From Chloroflexota bacterium (GTDB lineage Bacteria; Chloroflexota; Anaerolineae; Aggregatilineales; J027), in contig JAKEEQ010000528.1 of assembly GCA_022616515.1 (NCBI GenBank), forward strand, positions 1 to 34,243: a stretch of 34,243 nt of DNA, in the 5' to 3' direction. Below are positions 1 to 8,402 of this stretch, piece by piece. The notes under the pieces were generated by a model, which did not search any database, had not been told where the DNA came from, and was given only the letters and a program-made list of their open reading frames with translations. Every line of letters starts with the position of its first letter. Position 1 is the stretch's first letter. Made by a program: the position numbers and the translations under genes.

Positions 1-82
1 GCGTAAATCGGTTGAGTAGGCTTTCATAAGGCACTAGCATGCCTGGTTCCCCTGATTTATTCAAGTCCTTTCTAGGGTCAAT

Positions 83-1522
83 CTATACGAATTTCGCTCT
101 AGAAGCCTTTTCCTGATAGTAGAACTGTGTAATCTCAGATGGTGTGCCTGAAAATTCCACAATAAATTCCCCGGAGCGTGCATTAAATACACCAGAATGT
201 GCACCAATTCTGTCGTCAAATTTATAGTTTATCAATTCTGAACCAAATCTCTGGCTCAATTGGAGATCTTTCCAATAAGAGAAAGGCCAACGATGGGTGA
301 TGACATCCTTTGACTCAACATCATAAAATGTTACGTAGATTTGCTGATGATACTCCCAAACAAGCGCTATGGAGCGAACCATTCTCATACGCCAATATGG
401 ATGTATAGTGTCATCATAAAAATAATACGATGCATGCACTCGCTGTGGTGAGTAATCAAGTGTAAATTCAACTTCAGGGCGACGCGGATTAAGCAGTGAT
501 TCAAATCCTCCGGAAACTAAATAAACCTGATTGCCGTCAACAATTATGTGTGTCTGAAACGGAGCATTTACCATCTCATATGGCAGCTTCTTTCCTGTTC
601 TGGCATCAATCCTCTCAATTTCCTTTATAGTGGCATATTCCTTGAATTGTATTTCAACCGTTTCGTTATTGTCGGTCCACTTTGCTTTGACCAAATCTCT
701 ATCCCGAACTAGATCGTGTATTGTATGGTTCAACGGGGCACTTAATTGAACACTCATTCCAGGTGTCAGAATCTGTAACTCAAATTCGGCTGTTCTATCA
801 TTAGACTCCCAACCTGTTCCACTGATAACAGCAAGACGATCACCGACGGTTGACCATTCTAAATCATAAATATATTGGTTGTACGGCAGTTGAAAATCTG
901 CGGTTTCGTTCTGAGTATGATCCCAGATATAAATAAATCCCAGCTTTCGCCTGGAGTCGTACTTTGTAAACGCCAGAAACCTGTTGTTAGGTGACCATTG
1001 AATATTGTAAAACCACCCACCCCAACGGTATTCAACCTTTCCATAAATGTTCACTACCAGGCCAAATCCTGTCATGTGAAGCGGGTCGTTGCGATTGAAA
1101 AAAACAACACGCTCACTATCCGGTGACCATTCCAGGATATACATGTCTGGCTCAGTTTTTAGTGATGTCTGTGCGACATCCTCTGCCACAAGAAATCTTT
1201 CACCTGTGGCTATCTCTTCCAGATACAGGTCAAAGTTAATCCCGAAAGGATCTTCAAGGGCTGGTTGAATGTACGTAATATATTTACCATCAGGTGACAA
1301 TTTGCGCAACCATACCGCTAAAGAAGCATTGTACCCATCTGGGAAGACAAAATAATGCCCTGACTTTACATTTAGCAGCACTTTGGGGTATTCGTCATAA
1401 GTCACAAGAATGCAGTGACGGTCTGAAGTAACTTGATTTGCGTCCGATAATTGGCTAAAATCAACCCACACGAAGCTGAACATGAAAATAATGGAGAGAA
1501 AATAGCGTTTGGATACCCACAT
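83..1522 (-). CDS. Secreted WD40/TolB-like beta-propeller protein
   Basis: ORF 83..1573; a hydrophobic signal segment (MWVSKRYFLSIIFMFSFVWV) suggests the start is at ~1522. Repeated 'WSPDSERVVFF', 'WSPNNRFLAFT', 'WSTVGDRLAV' blade motifs. Confidence 0.75.
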   Translation of the reverse strand: MWVSKRYFLSIIFMFSFVWVDFSQLSDANQVTSDRHCILVTYDEYPKVLLNVKSGHYFVFPDGYNASLAVWLRKLSPDGKYITYIQPALEDPFGINFDLYLEEIATGERFLVAEDVAQTSLKTEPDMYILEWSPDSERVVFFNRNDPLHMTGFGLVVNIYGKVEYRWGGWFYNIQWSPNNRFLAFTKYDSRRKLGFIYIWDHTQNETADFQLPYNQYIYDLEWSTVGDRLAVISGTGWESNDRTAEFELQILTPGMSVQLSAPLNHTIHDLVRDRDLVKAKWTDNNETVEIQFKEYATIKEIERIDARTGKKLPYEMVNAPFQTHIIVDGNQVYLVSGGFESLLNPRRPEVEFTLDYSPQRVHASYYFYDDTIHPYWRMRMVRSIALVWEYHQQIYVTFYDVESKDVITHRWPFSYWKDLQLSQRFGSELINYKFDDRIGAHSGVFNARSGEFIVEFSGTPSEITQFYYQEKASRAKFV

Positions 1523-1673
1523 GACAAAAATCCGGCCTGCGATAAATGTTTCACGAAGCCGGATTTTATCCACAAACTTGTTATAAAATGGTGCAGCGTA
1601 GGCATGTCACCGCAATGGCGTAGTGGGATAACAGGTTGTAAGGCTAGGTCTGACAAACCCGGCTCGAAACGAC

Positions 1674-2405
1674 TTATGATTTCTCAAGTTCAAATAGTGG
1701 GGTTTGAACAGGTGCAGGTTCAACTTTTGCTTTTGAGGCATTTGAAACCGCTTTAACAAGCGATGAAATATTTGCACGGCCTGAAGTGGGACTTCTTTTC
1801 AGAGCAATTGCCCCGCGCTTCAAGAAATACAGATTCCCTTCCGATTCTTCACCGTGATTCTGGTAGACCGCTACAAACAGGGAAATTTTGTACTTTAGGG
1901 ATTCTTCACCTGCGGCAAATGTGCCGCCCTTCATCCGCGCTTGAACCAGAACCATCGCATCCGACAGGCCAATGATGGTTTTATTGCGCTGCATTGCCCG
2001 CCACGCTGTCCATCTGGCCTCTGGTGGATATTCTGAGATAATCAACAACTGTTCTGGTTTAGCAATATCTTTTAGCTCTCGCCTTAGAGTGAAATTGTTG
2101 AAACCTTCCGGCAAGACAATGATCGTGCTGCCGCCATTTTCAAGGGCAATTCGATGGGCGGTAGAATCTACGCCTTTGGCATGACCACTTACAACAATCC
2201 AACCCTTATCAAGGATTTGTTCAGCGGTATCCGCCGTTACTTGAAGCCCTTTATCGGTTGCATCACGAGACCCGCAGAAGCCCACCGCAGGTTTGTTTAG
2301 TAGTTCTAGATTTCCCCAGTAATAAAGTGGTTCTGGTGCTTTTTCACCAAGTAGACTTTTGAGCCGCTGAGGATACTGCTCGCTTGTCATTATCTGCGTT
2401 TCCAT
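1674..2405 (-). CDS. DprA/Smf-like DNA-processing family protein (stand-alone Rossmann-like domain)
   Basis: GFCGSRDATDKG, VVSGHAKGVDSTAHRIALENGGSTIIVLPEG, SEYPP, RNKTIIGLSDAMVLVQA match the DprA/Smf motif order. Confidence 0.8.
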   Translation of the reverse strand: METQIMTSEQYPQRLKSLLGEKAPEPLYYWGNLELLNKPAVGFCGSRDATDKGLQVTADTAEQILDKGWIVVSGHAKGVDSTAHRIALENGGSTIIVLPEGFNNFTLRRELKDIAKPEQLLIISEYPPEARWTAWRAMQRNKTIIGLSDAMVLVQARMKGGTFAAGEESLKYKISLFVAVYQNHGEESEGNLYFLKRGAIALKRSPTSGRANISSLVKAVSNASKAKVEPAPVQTPLFELEKS

Positions 2406-2421
2406 AGCGTCGGTAGTCTCC

Positions 2422-3138
2422 CTAAATAGAGTTGGTAGGTACAGGCACAGCCATGAGTACTTGCCGAATTGACCAAATGTGGTCAGTAATGCCTGCTGCC
2501 ATCGCAGGTGAGCGTGGCATCCAACGACGTTTTATCGGCGGCATGACTTCAAGTCGTAATGTTTTCACTGCGCGCGTGAGATTGTAGACGACATCTTCCC
2601 ACACACAGGATGCTTCAAGCATACTCAAGGCTTTAGAAAAGCCCAGCGTTTTGCGAACCAAGCGTCCATTCATCAGGCGAGAAGTCAAATGTGTGCGTTC
2701 AACATGGACGGTTCGTGTTCCTGTTTGAGCTAAGGTTGTGGCATCACCATAGATGACGCGACTATCAACGCCAATGAGATTGCCTTTGGCATCACGGTGT
2801 TTGACCATTTGGGTGTAGTGCCAACCCGCAAGGGGTTGTTTGCGGGTTGGTGGTCGCCCACGTCCTTCATACGCTGGCACTTGCCCATAAACTTGCACCA
2901 ATGCCTCACGATGTCCACCCCAACCATCTGACAAGATCGGAGGTGGCTCATGTGCATGAGCCTCGCGCTGTTTGACCCGGTGCCAGAGTTCAATGGCAGC
3001 TCGGGTTTCGGTTTGTCCAATGCCACGTCCAACACGCAACCGTGTCTCAGGTTCAATCGCGGTGCAACGCCAGTATTCTCCTTGATCTTCACTGGCTACG
3101 CGCTCGTCGCCACTTTTTTGTGACCGACATAGGTCCAC
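2422..3138 (-). CDS. insB: IS1-family InsB-like transposase catalytic part, expressed by -1 frameshift from InsA
   Basis: DGWGGHREAL, VERTHLTSRLMNGRLVRKTLGFSK (IS1 InsB hallmark); the -1 frame joins at CAC AAA AAA GTG (A6G at 3119..3113, minus strand). Confidence 0.87.
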   Translation of the reverse strand: MDLCRSQKSGDERVASEDQGEYWRCTAIEPETRLRVGRGIGQTETRAAIELWHRVKQREAHAHEPPPILSDGWGGHREALVQVYGQVPAYEGRGRPPTRKQPLAGWHYTQMVKHRDAKGNLIGVDSRVIYGDATTLAQTGTRTVHVERTHLTSRLMNGRLVRKTLGFSKALSMLEASCVWEDVVYNLTRAVKTLRLEVMPPIKRRWMPRSPAMAAGITDHIWSIRQVLMAVPVPTNSI

Positions 3139-3515
3139 AACCCAGCGATCTGAACCTGACTAATCTCATACTCGTTCAGCAAAATCGCTTCTACTTCTTG
3201 TGCATGATGGGCGGCTTCTCGTAAGAATGACAAAATCGTGTCTTCCTTGAACCCTTTGCTTCGACTGATACTGCTGATACGTACCCCTTCTGCGAGTAAG
3301 GCAAGGCACTCCAAAATATCCTTTTCTTCAGTTTTACGATTGTAAAACATGGTGCCTTTGCGCTCATTGAAGGTCTTTTGGCACGCTTTACACTGATAGC
3401 GTTGACGACCATCTCTCGTTTTGCCGTAACGAATGATGACGTTGGCTTCCACATCACCATAAGCTTCACAGTCAGGGTTGGGACAAAAGTCACCAACAGA
3501 TGCTAATTGGGTCAT
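3096..3515 (-). CDS. insA: IS1-family InsA-like protein (Zn-finger N-terminal part of transposase)
   Basis: CPNPDCEAYG...YQCKACQKTF zinc-binding Cys pairs followed by an HTH-like region; upstream partner of the -1 frameshift. Confidence 0.85.
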   Translation of the reverse strand: MTQLASVGDFCPNPDCEAYGDVEANVIIRYGKTRDGRQRYQCKACQKTFNERKGTMFYNRKTEEKDILECLALLAEGVRISSISRSKGFKEDTILSFLREAAHHAQEVEAILLNEYEISQVQIAGLWTYVGHKKVATSA

Positions 3516-3571
3516 ATCTCTTTATCACTGTTTTTGATATTATTCTACCAACACTGTCAAGGGAGACGACC

Positions 3572-3705
3572 ATAGCGTCGCTCCCTAACGATCCGTTTTG
3601 TTCGCAATGTCTCAGAGACCTGTTTGTGGGACATGGTATACCATGCCCCTCCGGTGGATGACAATTCGGAGGGGTCGGGTACACCCGATCCCGGTTTCTT
3701 TATGC
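3572..3705. repeat. Cluster of small REP-like palindromic sequences
   Basis: CATGGTATACCATG perfect palindrome, GGGTCGGGTACACCCGATCCC hairpin, GTCGCTCCC motif; no credible coding content. Confidence 0.55.
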
Positions 3706-3807
3706 CTCATCAGGTCAAATAGCACATGTATTATCTTGGACTGATTATAGAACTTATGTTCTGAGAGCGCAACACAGTTAAGCACTTACTGAAAGAATAG
3801 ACAGATG

Positions 3808-3917
3808 TCACACCTTCACCCACACCTGAAACTCAACAATAGTCCGGGCGGCATCGGTGGGGTCGAGACGGTGATAGTCCTTGCGGAAGGGACCAGTAAT
3901 GTCGGCGTTGTTGATGG
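3808..3917 (-). pseudogene. C-terminal remnant of a second MerR/GyrI-like regulator
   Basis: Translates to AINNADITGPFRKDYHRLDPTDAARTIVEFQVWVKV*, 26/36 identical to the C-terminus of the intact MerR protein at 4664..5482; no N-terminal part is present. Confidence 0.8.
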
Positions 3918-4187
3918 CTAGTAGCTTCGCTTCCGCTGCTCATCTACTTGCGCTTCGTAGTCCGCAACTTCTACCAATTCACCATCGTCAGAAAGCATGA
4001 GGCGACCGCGTTTGGCTTTCTCGGCGACTTCATCCCCAAAATGCTCGTGATGCTTGCGTTTGGCAACTTCATTAGGCAAGTTAAGCGCGAAGAAACCGAG
4101 GGCTATGACTACTCCAAGCCCCACTACCATCATTAGAAACATCACCACCATCGGGGTATAATCTACTGTCATCATGGTGTAATCCAC
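3918..4187 (-). CDS. Small single-TM membrane protein
   Basis: 89-aa ORF with hydrophobic segment MVVMFLMMVVGLGVVIALGFFAL and charged tail; lies downstream of the DsrE-like gene. Confidence 0.6.
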   Translation of the reverse strand: MDYTMMTVDYTPMVVMFLMMVVGLGVVIALGFFALNLPNEVAKRKHHEHFGDEVAEKAKRGRLMLSDDGELVEVADYEAQVDEQRKRSY

Positions 4188-4218
4188 TTCCGCTTATTTT
4201 CGGGTCAAGAGCCAGATA

Positions 4219-4572
4219 CTAAAAGGTCAGCGCCTTGTCGGCTTCTGCCACCCATGCTGCCAATTGGCTCATTGTGCTAAGCTCGACACCGTCAATGAGA
4301 TTTAATTCGCGGAGTCCGCGAGCATCGGCGCAGGTTCCACATGCTTTGATCTGTACGCCTTTTTGAACAAGCCCTTTGAACATGCGCTCCAGATTGTAGT
4401 ATCCATCCGGCGTCTTCTGTTGAGGCAGCGCACACAACACTGCATCTGCCATGAGAAATATCTGAACCTCAATGTCCGCATGTTCTTTCCGAAGGGCCAG
4501 AGCTAACCTGAGTGCATTGTAGGCTTTCTCTGAACCATACGGAGCATCGTTAATGATGATAAGCACTTTCAC
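4219..4572 (-). CDS. DsrE/DsrF-like family protein
   Basis: MKVLIIINDAPYGSEKAYNALRLALAL...VQIFLMADAVLCAL...GVQIKACGTCADARGL is typical of the DsrE family. Confidence 0.85.
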   Translation of the reverse strand: MKVLIIINDAPYGSEKAYNALRLALALRKEHADIEVQIFLMADAVLCALPQQKTPDGYYNLERMFKGLVQKGVQIKACGTCADARGLRELNLIDGVELSTMSQLAAWVAEADKALTF

Positions 4573-4663
4573 GTGGATGATCCCTTTGTCTTGATACCAA
4601 TCATACCCGGACAGGAAGCCGAGATCACCTGCTATCTGTCATGCTTCAATCTGCTATTTGTCC

Positions 4664-5482
4664 TTATGAATGAGTCAGGTTCACCGGCACTTGAAACTCG
4701 ACAATGGTGCGGGTGACATCAGCGGGATCGAAGCGGTGATACACCTCGCGGAAGGGGCCGGTAATGTCAGCATTGTTGACGGCAATCCAGTAGCCGACGG
4801 CATTCAGGCACAGCCCGACATTCACATCCCTGTAGCGGATGATGGTCGCCATCTGCTCATGGTCGGGCAGGTCGCGGCGCACAAATTCGGTGTCGGCTAC
4901 CGTGATCGATTGGCGGCTGCCGCTCACATACCAGCCCATTTCCACATCACCGGGGGCGTCGTGCTGTTCGGGGGTATGCAGGATGGTCAGAAAATGGCCC
5001 AGCGAGTTCCGGTGCTGGCCTTCTTCATAAAAGGTGTTGAAGTCGGCGTAGTAATCCTCGTAGGTGGCGTAGGTGGCGCGATAGCTGAGGATAGGCTGAC
5101 CGGGCACTTCTTTCAGGACCACATCAAAATTGCGCAGTTGATTTCCCAGCTCAATTTGCTGCAAGCGCATTTCGACCTGCTTCAAGTTGATCACATCGTC
5201 CCGGATTTGCTGCTGGAGCTGCGCCTGTCGAAAGCGCAGCATTCCACGAATTTCTTCCGCCGAGACATCTGAATTCAGGAAGTCTTTGATTTGCTCCAGC
5301 GATAATCCTATGTCACGCATCACCAGAATGCGATTCAGGCGCGGTAGCTGCTCGATAGTGTAGTAGCGATAACCGGAGTCCGGATCGACCGTTGTTGGCA
5401 CAAAAAGCCCGATTTCGTCGTAATAGCGCAGCAAGCGAATAGTTACGTGCGCGATTTTGGAAAATTCACCGATTCTGAACAT
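4664..5482 (-). CDS. MerR-family transcriptional regulator with GyrI-like effector domain
   Basis: MFRIGEFSKIAHVTIRLLRYYDEIGLFVPTTVDPDSGYRYYTIEQLPRLNRI is a canonical MerR HTH; the C-terminus resembles GyrI-like domains. Confidence 0.93.
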   Translation of the reverse strand: MFRIGEFSKIAHVTIRLLRYYDEIGLFVPTTVDPDSGYRYYTIEQLPRLNRILVMRDIGLSLEQIKDFLNSDVSAEEIRGMLRFRQAQLQQQIRDDVINLKQVEMRLQQIELGNQLRNFDVVLKEVPGQPILSYRATYATYEDYYADFNTFYEEGQHRNSLGHFLTILHTPEQHDAPGDVEMGWYVSGSRQSITVADTEFVRRDLPDHEQMATIIRYRDVNVGLCLNAVGYWIAVNNADITGPFREVYHRFDPADVTRTIVEFQVPVNLTHS

Positions 5483-6497
5483 GGGTCCCGATAGCCAGAT
5501 TGGGTTGGGTTAAAGCGGCACTGCCCGGTGCTACGCCATAGTATGCCATATACTGTCCATCCTGTTCCAGCAGCGATACAAAGAGCGTGATGAGATCGCC
5601 TTCGAGTTCGACTACCGGGTTATTCTCATAGGGCGTGAAGTGGATGCCATCTTCGCTGAAGGCATAGCCGAGCGAACTCTTGAAACCACCATCACCCGAT
5701 GCACCGCCCGTGTAAATCATCTCGTAGCCAAGTTCGGTCTTCACCACCCCGACACCCCACGCGACCGTGAAATCCCACGCCCCCGCTTCACCGGAGGGCA
5801 AAATCGGGTCGCTTTCGTCAAAAGCGGTATCGGTGGTTTCGGGGTCGTCGTACTTCGTCCAGTTAATGCCGTCGTCGCTGAAGGCCATCCCCACCCGACC
5901 GATCCTGGTTCCGTTGCCGCTGAAATACATCATATAGCCACCCTCTTCGGTTTTGAGCACGGCATCCGGGAAGATAAATGCCCCGTCCCAGCGGCGCAGT
6001 GATCCAGCTTCCAGTACGGGTTCATCGAGCCGTTCCCATGGCCCGGTTGGAGCGGGGGCTGTTGCGCGACCGATGCCTTTGCCAAAAGGTGGTGAGCCGG
6101 GTGTAGCCGCACCGTTGTAGTACATAACCCACGTGCCATCATCTTCCACGATGACCACCGAACTGCTGACGCTGAACGAATCCCAACCGTCGCCATCGCT
6201 GGCCTCAAAGATTGGCCCATCACCAACCCGCTCCCATGTAATGCCATCATCGGAGACGGCGTAACCGATGGCCTGGGGCTGGTCGAGGGATTGGTAACTG
6301 GTGTAGAACATGTGATACTGATCATCATGAAACACGACCTTCGGAAAACGAATCGATACATCATCCCATGTGCCTTCTTCACCGACAGGCAGCACTGGAT
6401 TTTCATCAATGGGCTTAAATTCGACACCGGACGATGCAAAGGTAGGAATTGCCATGAGAAATACTCCGAGTACAATCAAGTAAGGTGTGAACTTCAT
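5466..6497 (-). CDS. Secreted glycosidase-like protein (GH43/GH32-type five-bladed propeller fold)
   Basis: Signal peptide MKFTPYLIVLGVFLMAIPTFA; repeated 'YHMFYTSYQ...IGYAVSDDGITWER', 'WVMYYNGAA', 'YMMYFSGNG', 'YEMIYTGGAS' blade motifs. Its 3' end overlaps merR by 17 nt. Confidence 0.8.
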   Translation of the reverse strand: MKFTPYLIVLGVFLMAIPTFASSGVEFKPIDENPVLPVGEEGTWDDVSIRFPKVVFHDDQYHMFYTSYQSLDQPQAIGYAVSDDGITWERVGDGPIFEASDGDGWDSFSVSSSVVIVEDDGTWVMYYNGAATPGSPPFGKGIGRATAPAPTGPWERLDEPVLEAGSLRRWDGAFIFPDAVLKTEEGGYMMYFSGNGTRIGRVGMAFSDDGINWTKYDDPETTDTAFDESDPILPSGEAGAWDFTVAWGVGVVKTELGYEMIYTGGASGDGGFKSSLGYAFSEDGIHFTPYENNPVVELEGDLITLFVSLLEQDGQYMAYYGVAPGSAALTQPNLAIGTHVQNR

Positions 6498-6527
6498 CTA
6501 AAGCCTCCACAACTGGTAATTGGAGGT

Positions 6528-6558
6528 ACTATAAACCCTCACGCTGCGTGAGGGTCAA
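6528..6558 (-). promoter_or_regulatory. Predicted MerR-type promoter/operator (-35 TTGACC, 19-bp spacer, -10 TATAGT)
   Basis: Minus strand reads TTGACC-CTCACGCAGCGTGAGGGTT-TATAGT; perfect palindrome ACCCTCACGC-T-GCGTGAGGGT at 6535-6555. Confidence 0.8.
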
Positions 6559-6596
6559 TAAATATTGCATGAGAATTACACGGGGAGAAGACCTCT

Positions 6597-7958
6597 ATGA
6601 AACGATTGTTGATGCTGGTGGTAGTGTTGAGTTTGGTGGTGATGCCCGGCCTGATAGCGGCGCAGGGTGATGAATTTGTGTGCAATCTCGATGAGGCCGA
6701 CTGTGAGCTTCTGGAAAATACTCTGACAGCGATGGCGGGCGTCCAGACGGTCAATGCTGACACCTTTGATTTTGGTTTTACGCTGGAGACAGGCAGCACC
6801 ACCGATTCGATCAATTTTGTCGGGGCGGGTCCACTGGACTTTTCCGGTGTAGAGGGCGTGGAACTCGACTTCACGCTGGACGAATTCACCACCGAAACGG
6901 ATAATTTTCCGCTTGAATCCGGGGCAACGGCGCTACGCATTGTAGACGGCATGACCTACACCTTTGACGGTGAGACATGGACCTCCTACACCAGCGATAC
7001 CGTTGGACTGACCGAGTTATATTCTCCGGCCAATTTGCTGGCGCTGGCGGTTGGCGCATCAGACGCTGTGGCGTGGGAGCGTGGCGAGGATATTGAAGTC
7101 GATGGGCGTGCGCTGTATGTCTACACGGCTGACATTCAGTTTGGGGACATTCTGGCCTTGGAAGAATTTACTGATTTATTGGACAGCCAGCTTGAAAGTG
7201 GTGAGATTCCGGAGGCAGAGGGCGTGCCCATCGAGATGATCGGACTGGTGTTGGGAGTGCTCGGCACACAGTTGAATGAGGGGACATCGCGGATCACTTT
7301 CCACATTTCGCCGGAAGACAACCTGATTTACGGTACTGTGGTGGATATTGATGTTGCCATTGATTTTGCGGAACTGCTGGGCGCTTTTGGCGGCGGCGAT
7401 GCCGGTGAGTTGCCCCGGCTGGCGACCGATTTTGACCTGACAATGACCCTCAGTGGTTATGGCGAAGCGGTGCAAATTGAAGCACCGGAAGATGCCGTTG
7501 AAGGTGACCCAATTTCGCTGGCGGAGGCGCTCGTTGGCGGTTTGACCAGCGGCATGGATGTCGGCGGTGGTGGCGTTGATTTTGGCGGTGGCAGTGACTT
7601 TGACCCCGGTGCAGTTGAGGCCGAGTTAGTGCCGGGTGAAGAGGCAACGGGTGTATTGACGGTGGAAAACGATTCACAGTTTTACCGTTTCACAGCCAGT
7701 CAGGGTGATGTCATAACGATCACGATGTATGCCCTGAATGAAGACAGCGATCTGGATACCTATCTGCGTCTCCTTGATGCGGAAGGCAATCGGCTGGCGG
7801 AAAATGACGACGCCGAAGACAACCCGCAGTTAGGCTTCTTCGACTCCGAGATTAAGAGCTTTGAGATACCGGCAGATGGTGACTATTTTGTGGAAGCCAC
7901 ATGGTTGTTTACCAGTCCGGACGGCGAATATGGGCTGGTGTTGGCGTTCGAGGAATAA
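6597..7958 (+). CDS. Secreted protein with C-terminal PPC (pre-peptidase C-terminal-like) domain and LppX/LprAFG-like N-terminal region
   Basis: Signal peptide MKRLLMLVVVLSLVVMPGLIAAQG; C-terminal GVLTVENDSQFYRFTASQGDVITITMYAL...DLDTYLRLLDAEGNRLAENDDAED. Confidence 0.75.
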   Translation: MKRLLMLVVVLSLVVMPGLIAAQGDEFVCNLDEADCELLENTLTAMAGVQTVNADTFDFGFTLETGSTTDSINFVGAGPLDFSGVEGVELDFTLDEFTTETDNFPLESGATALRIVDGMTYTFDGETWTSYTSDTVGLTELYSPANLLALAVGASDAVAWERGEDIEVDGRALYVYTADIQFGDILALEEFTDLLDSQLESGEIPEAEGVPIEMIGLVLGVLGTQLNEGTSRITFHISPEDNLIYGTVVDIDVAIDFAELLGAFGGGDAGELPRLATDFDLTMTLSGYGEAVQIEAPEDAVEGDPISLAEALVGGLTSGMDVGGGGVDFGGGSDFDPGAVEAELVPGEEATGVLTVENDSQFYRFTASQGDVITITMYALNEDSDLDTYLRLLDAEGNRLAENDDAEDNPQLGFFDSEIKSFEIPADGDYFVEATWLFTSPDGEYGLVLAFEE

Positions 7959-7981
7959 GCGATGAGAGCGCCACCGTGCGC

Positions 7982-8215
7982 TTACATTTCTTCGGTCTCG
8001 TGCCACGCATCCCACGCGGCAAATGTCTCCATCAGGGCCAGCGTGGTCGCGACCGTATCCGAAGTTTGTGTGTGTGAACGTTTATGGGCAAAGTCGATGG
8101 TCACGACCATATACGTGCCATCTTGAAGCTGCTTGATGACCAGCCTGACCTCGCCTTTGTCGGCAACCAGGCACACGCCACCCGACAATAAACGTTCAAT
8201 GTGAACTTTATCCAT
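7982..8215 (-). CDS. Small hypothetical protein
   Basis: ORF 7982..8224; an ATG at 8215 is available (MDKVHIERLLSGGVCLVADKGEVRLV). Confidence 0.5.
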   Translation of the reverse strand: MDKVHIERLLSGGVCLVADKGEVRLVIKQLQDGTYMVVTIDFAHKRSHTQTSDTVATTLALMETFAAWDAWHETEEM

Positions 8216-8402
8216 GTTATACAATCAGGCCCATCCTGCGAGATGGGCATTGTTTCCTTAATTAAGATAAGAATCTAGAATAGCATATTTCGCCTTCTGA
8301 TGTGAAATTTTTCCAATCCGGGCTTCTGAACTCAGCAGTATCCTCGCGTCGATTGTGCTACAATGTGCGGGCGTTTATTACTTTCGTTAATGGAGTTATA
8401 AA

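Larger units (their letters stand above)
2412..3571 (-). mobile_element. IS1-family insertion sequence, apparently complete, ~1160 bp
   Basis: Imperfect terminal IRs (GGTAGTCTCCCTAAATAGAGTTGGTAG / GGTCGTCTCCCTTGACAGTGTTGGTAG) flanked by perfect 8-bp direct repeats ATAGCGTC (2404-2411 and 3572-3579); encodes an InsA/InsB-like pair. Confidence 0.92.

Noticed and set aside
1529-1565. AATCCGGC/GCCGGATT inverted repeat near the first propeller gene
   Set aside because: 8-bp arms with a 21-nt loop and no U-tract; could be an operator but there is too little evidence.
1610-1675. tRNA-like string (GGCGTAGTGGGATAACAGGTTG...CCCGGCTCGAAACG)
   Set aside because: Has a T-loop-like fragment but no consistent acceptor stem or anticodon arm can be drawn; not supported as a tRNA or remnant.
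3490-3684. 64-aa minus-strand ORF (MYPTPPNCHPPEGHG...)
   Set aside because: Chimeric: its N-terminal half is REP-like palindromic sequence and its C-terminal half is IS end; created by the insertion.
4670-5272. 200-aa plus-strand ORF
   Set aside because: Antisense to the clear MerR/GyrI-like gene; no recognisable domain.
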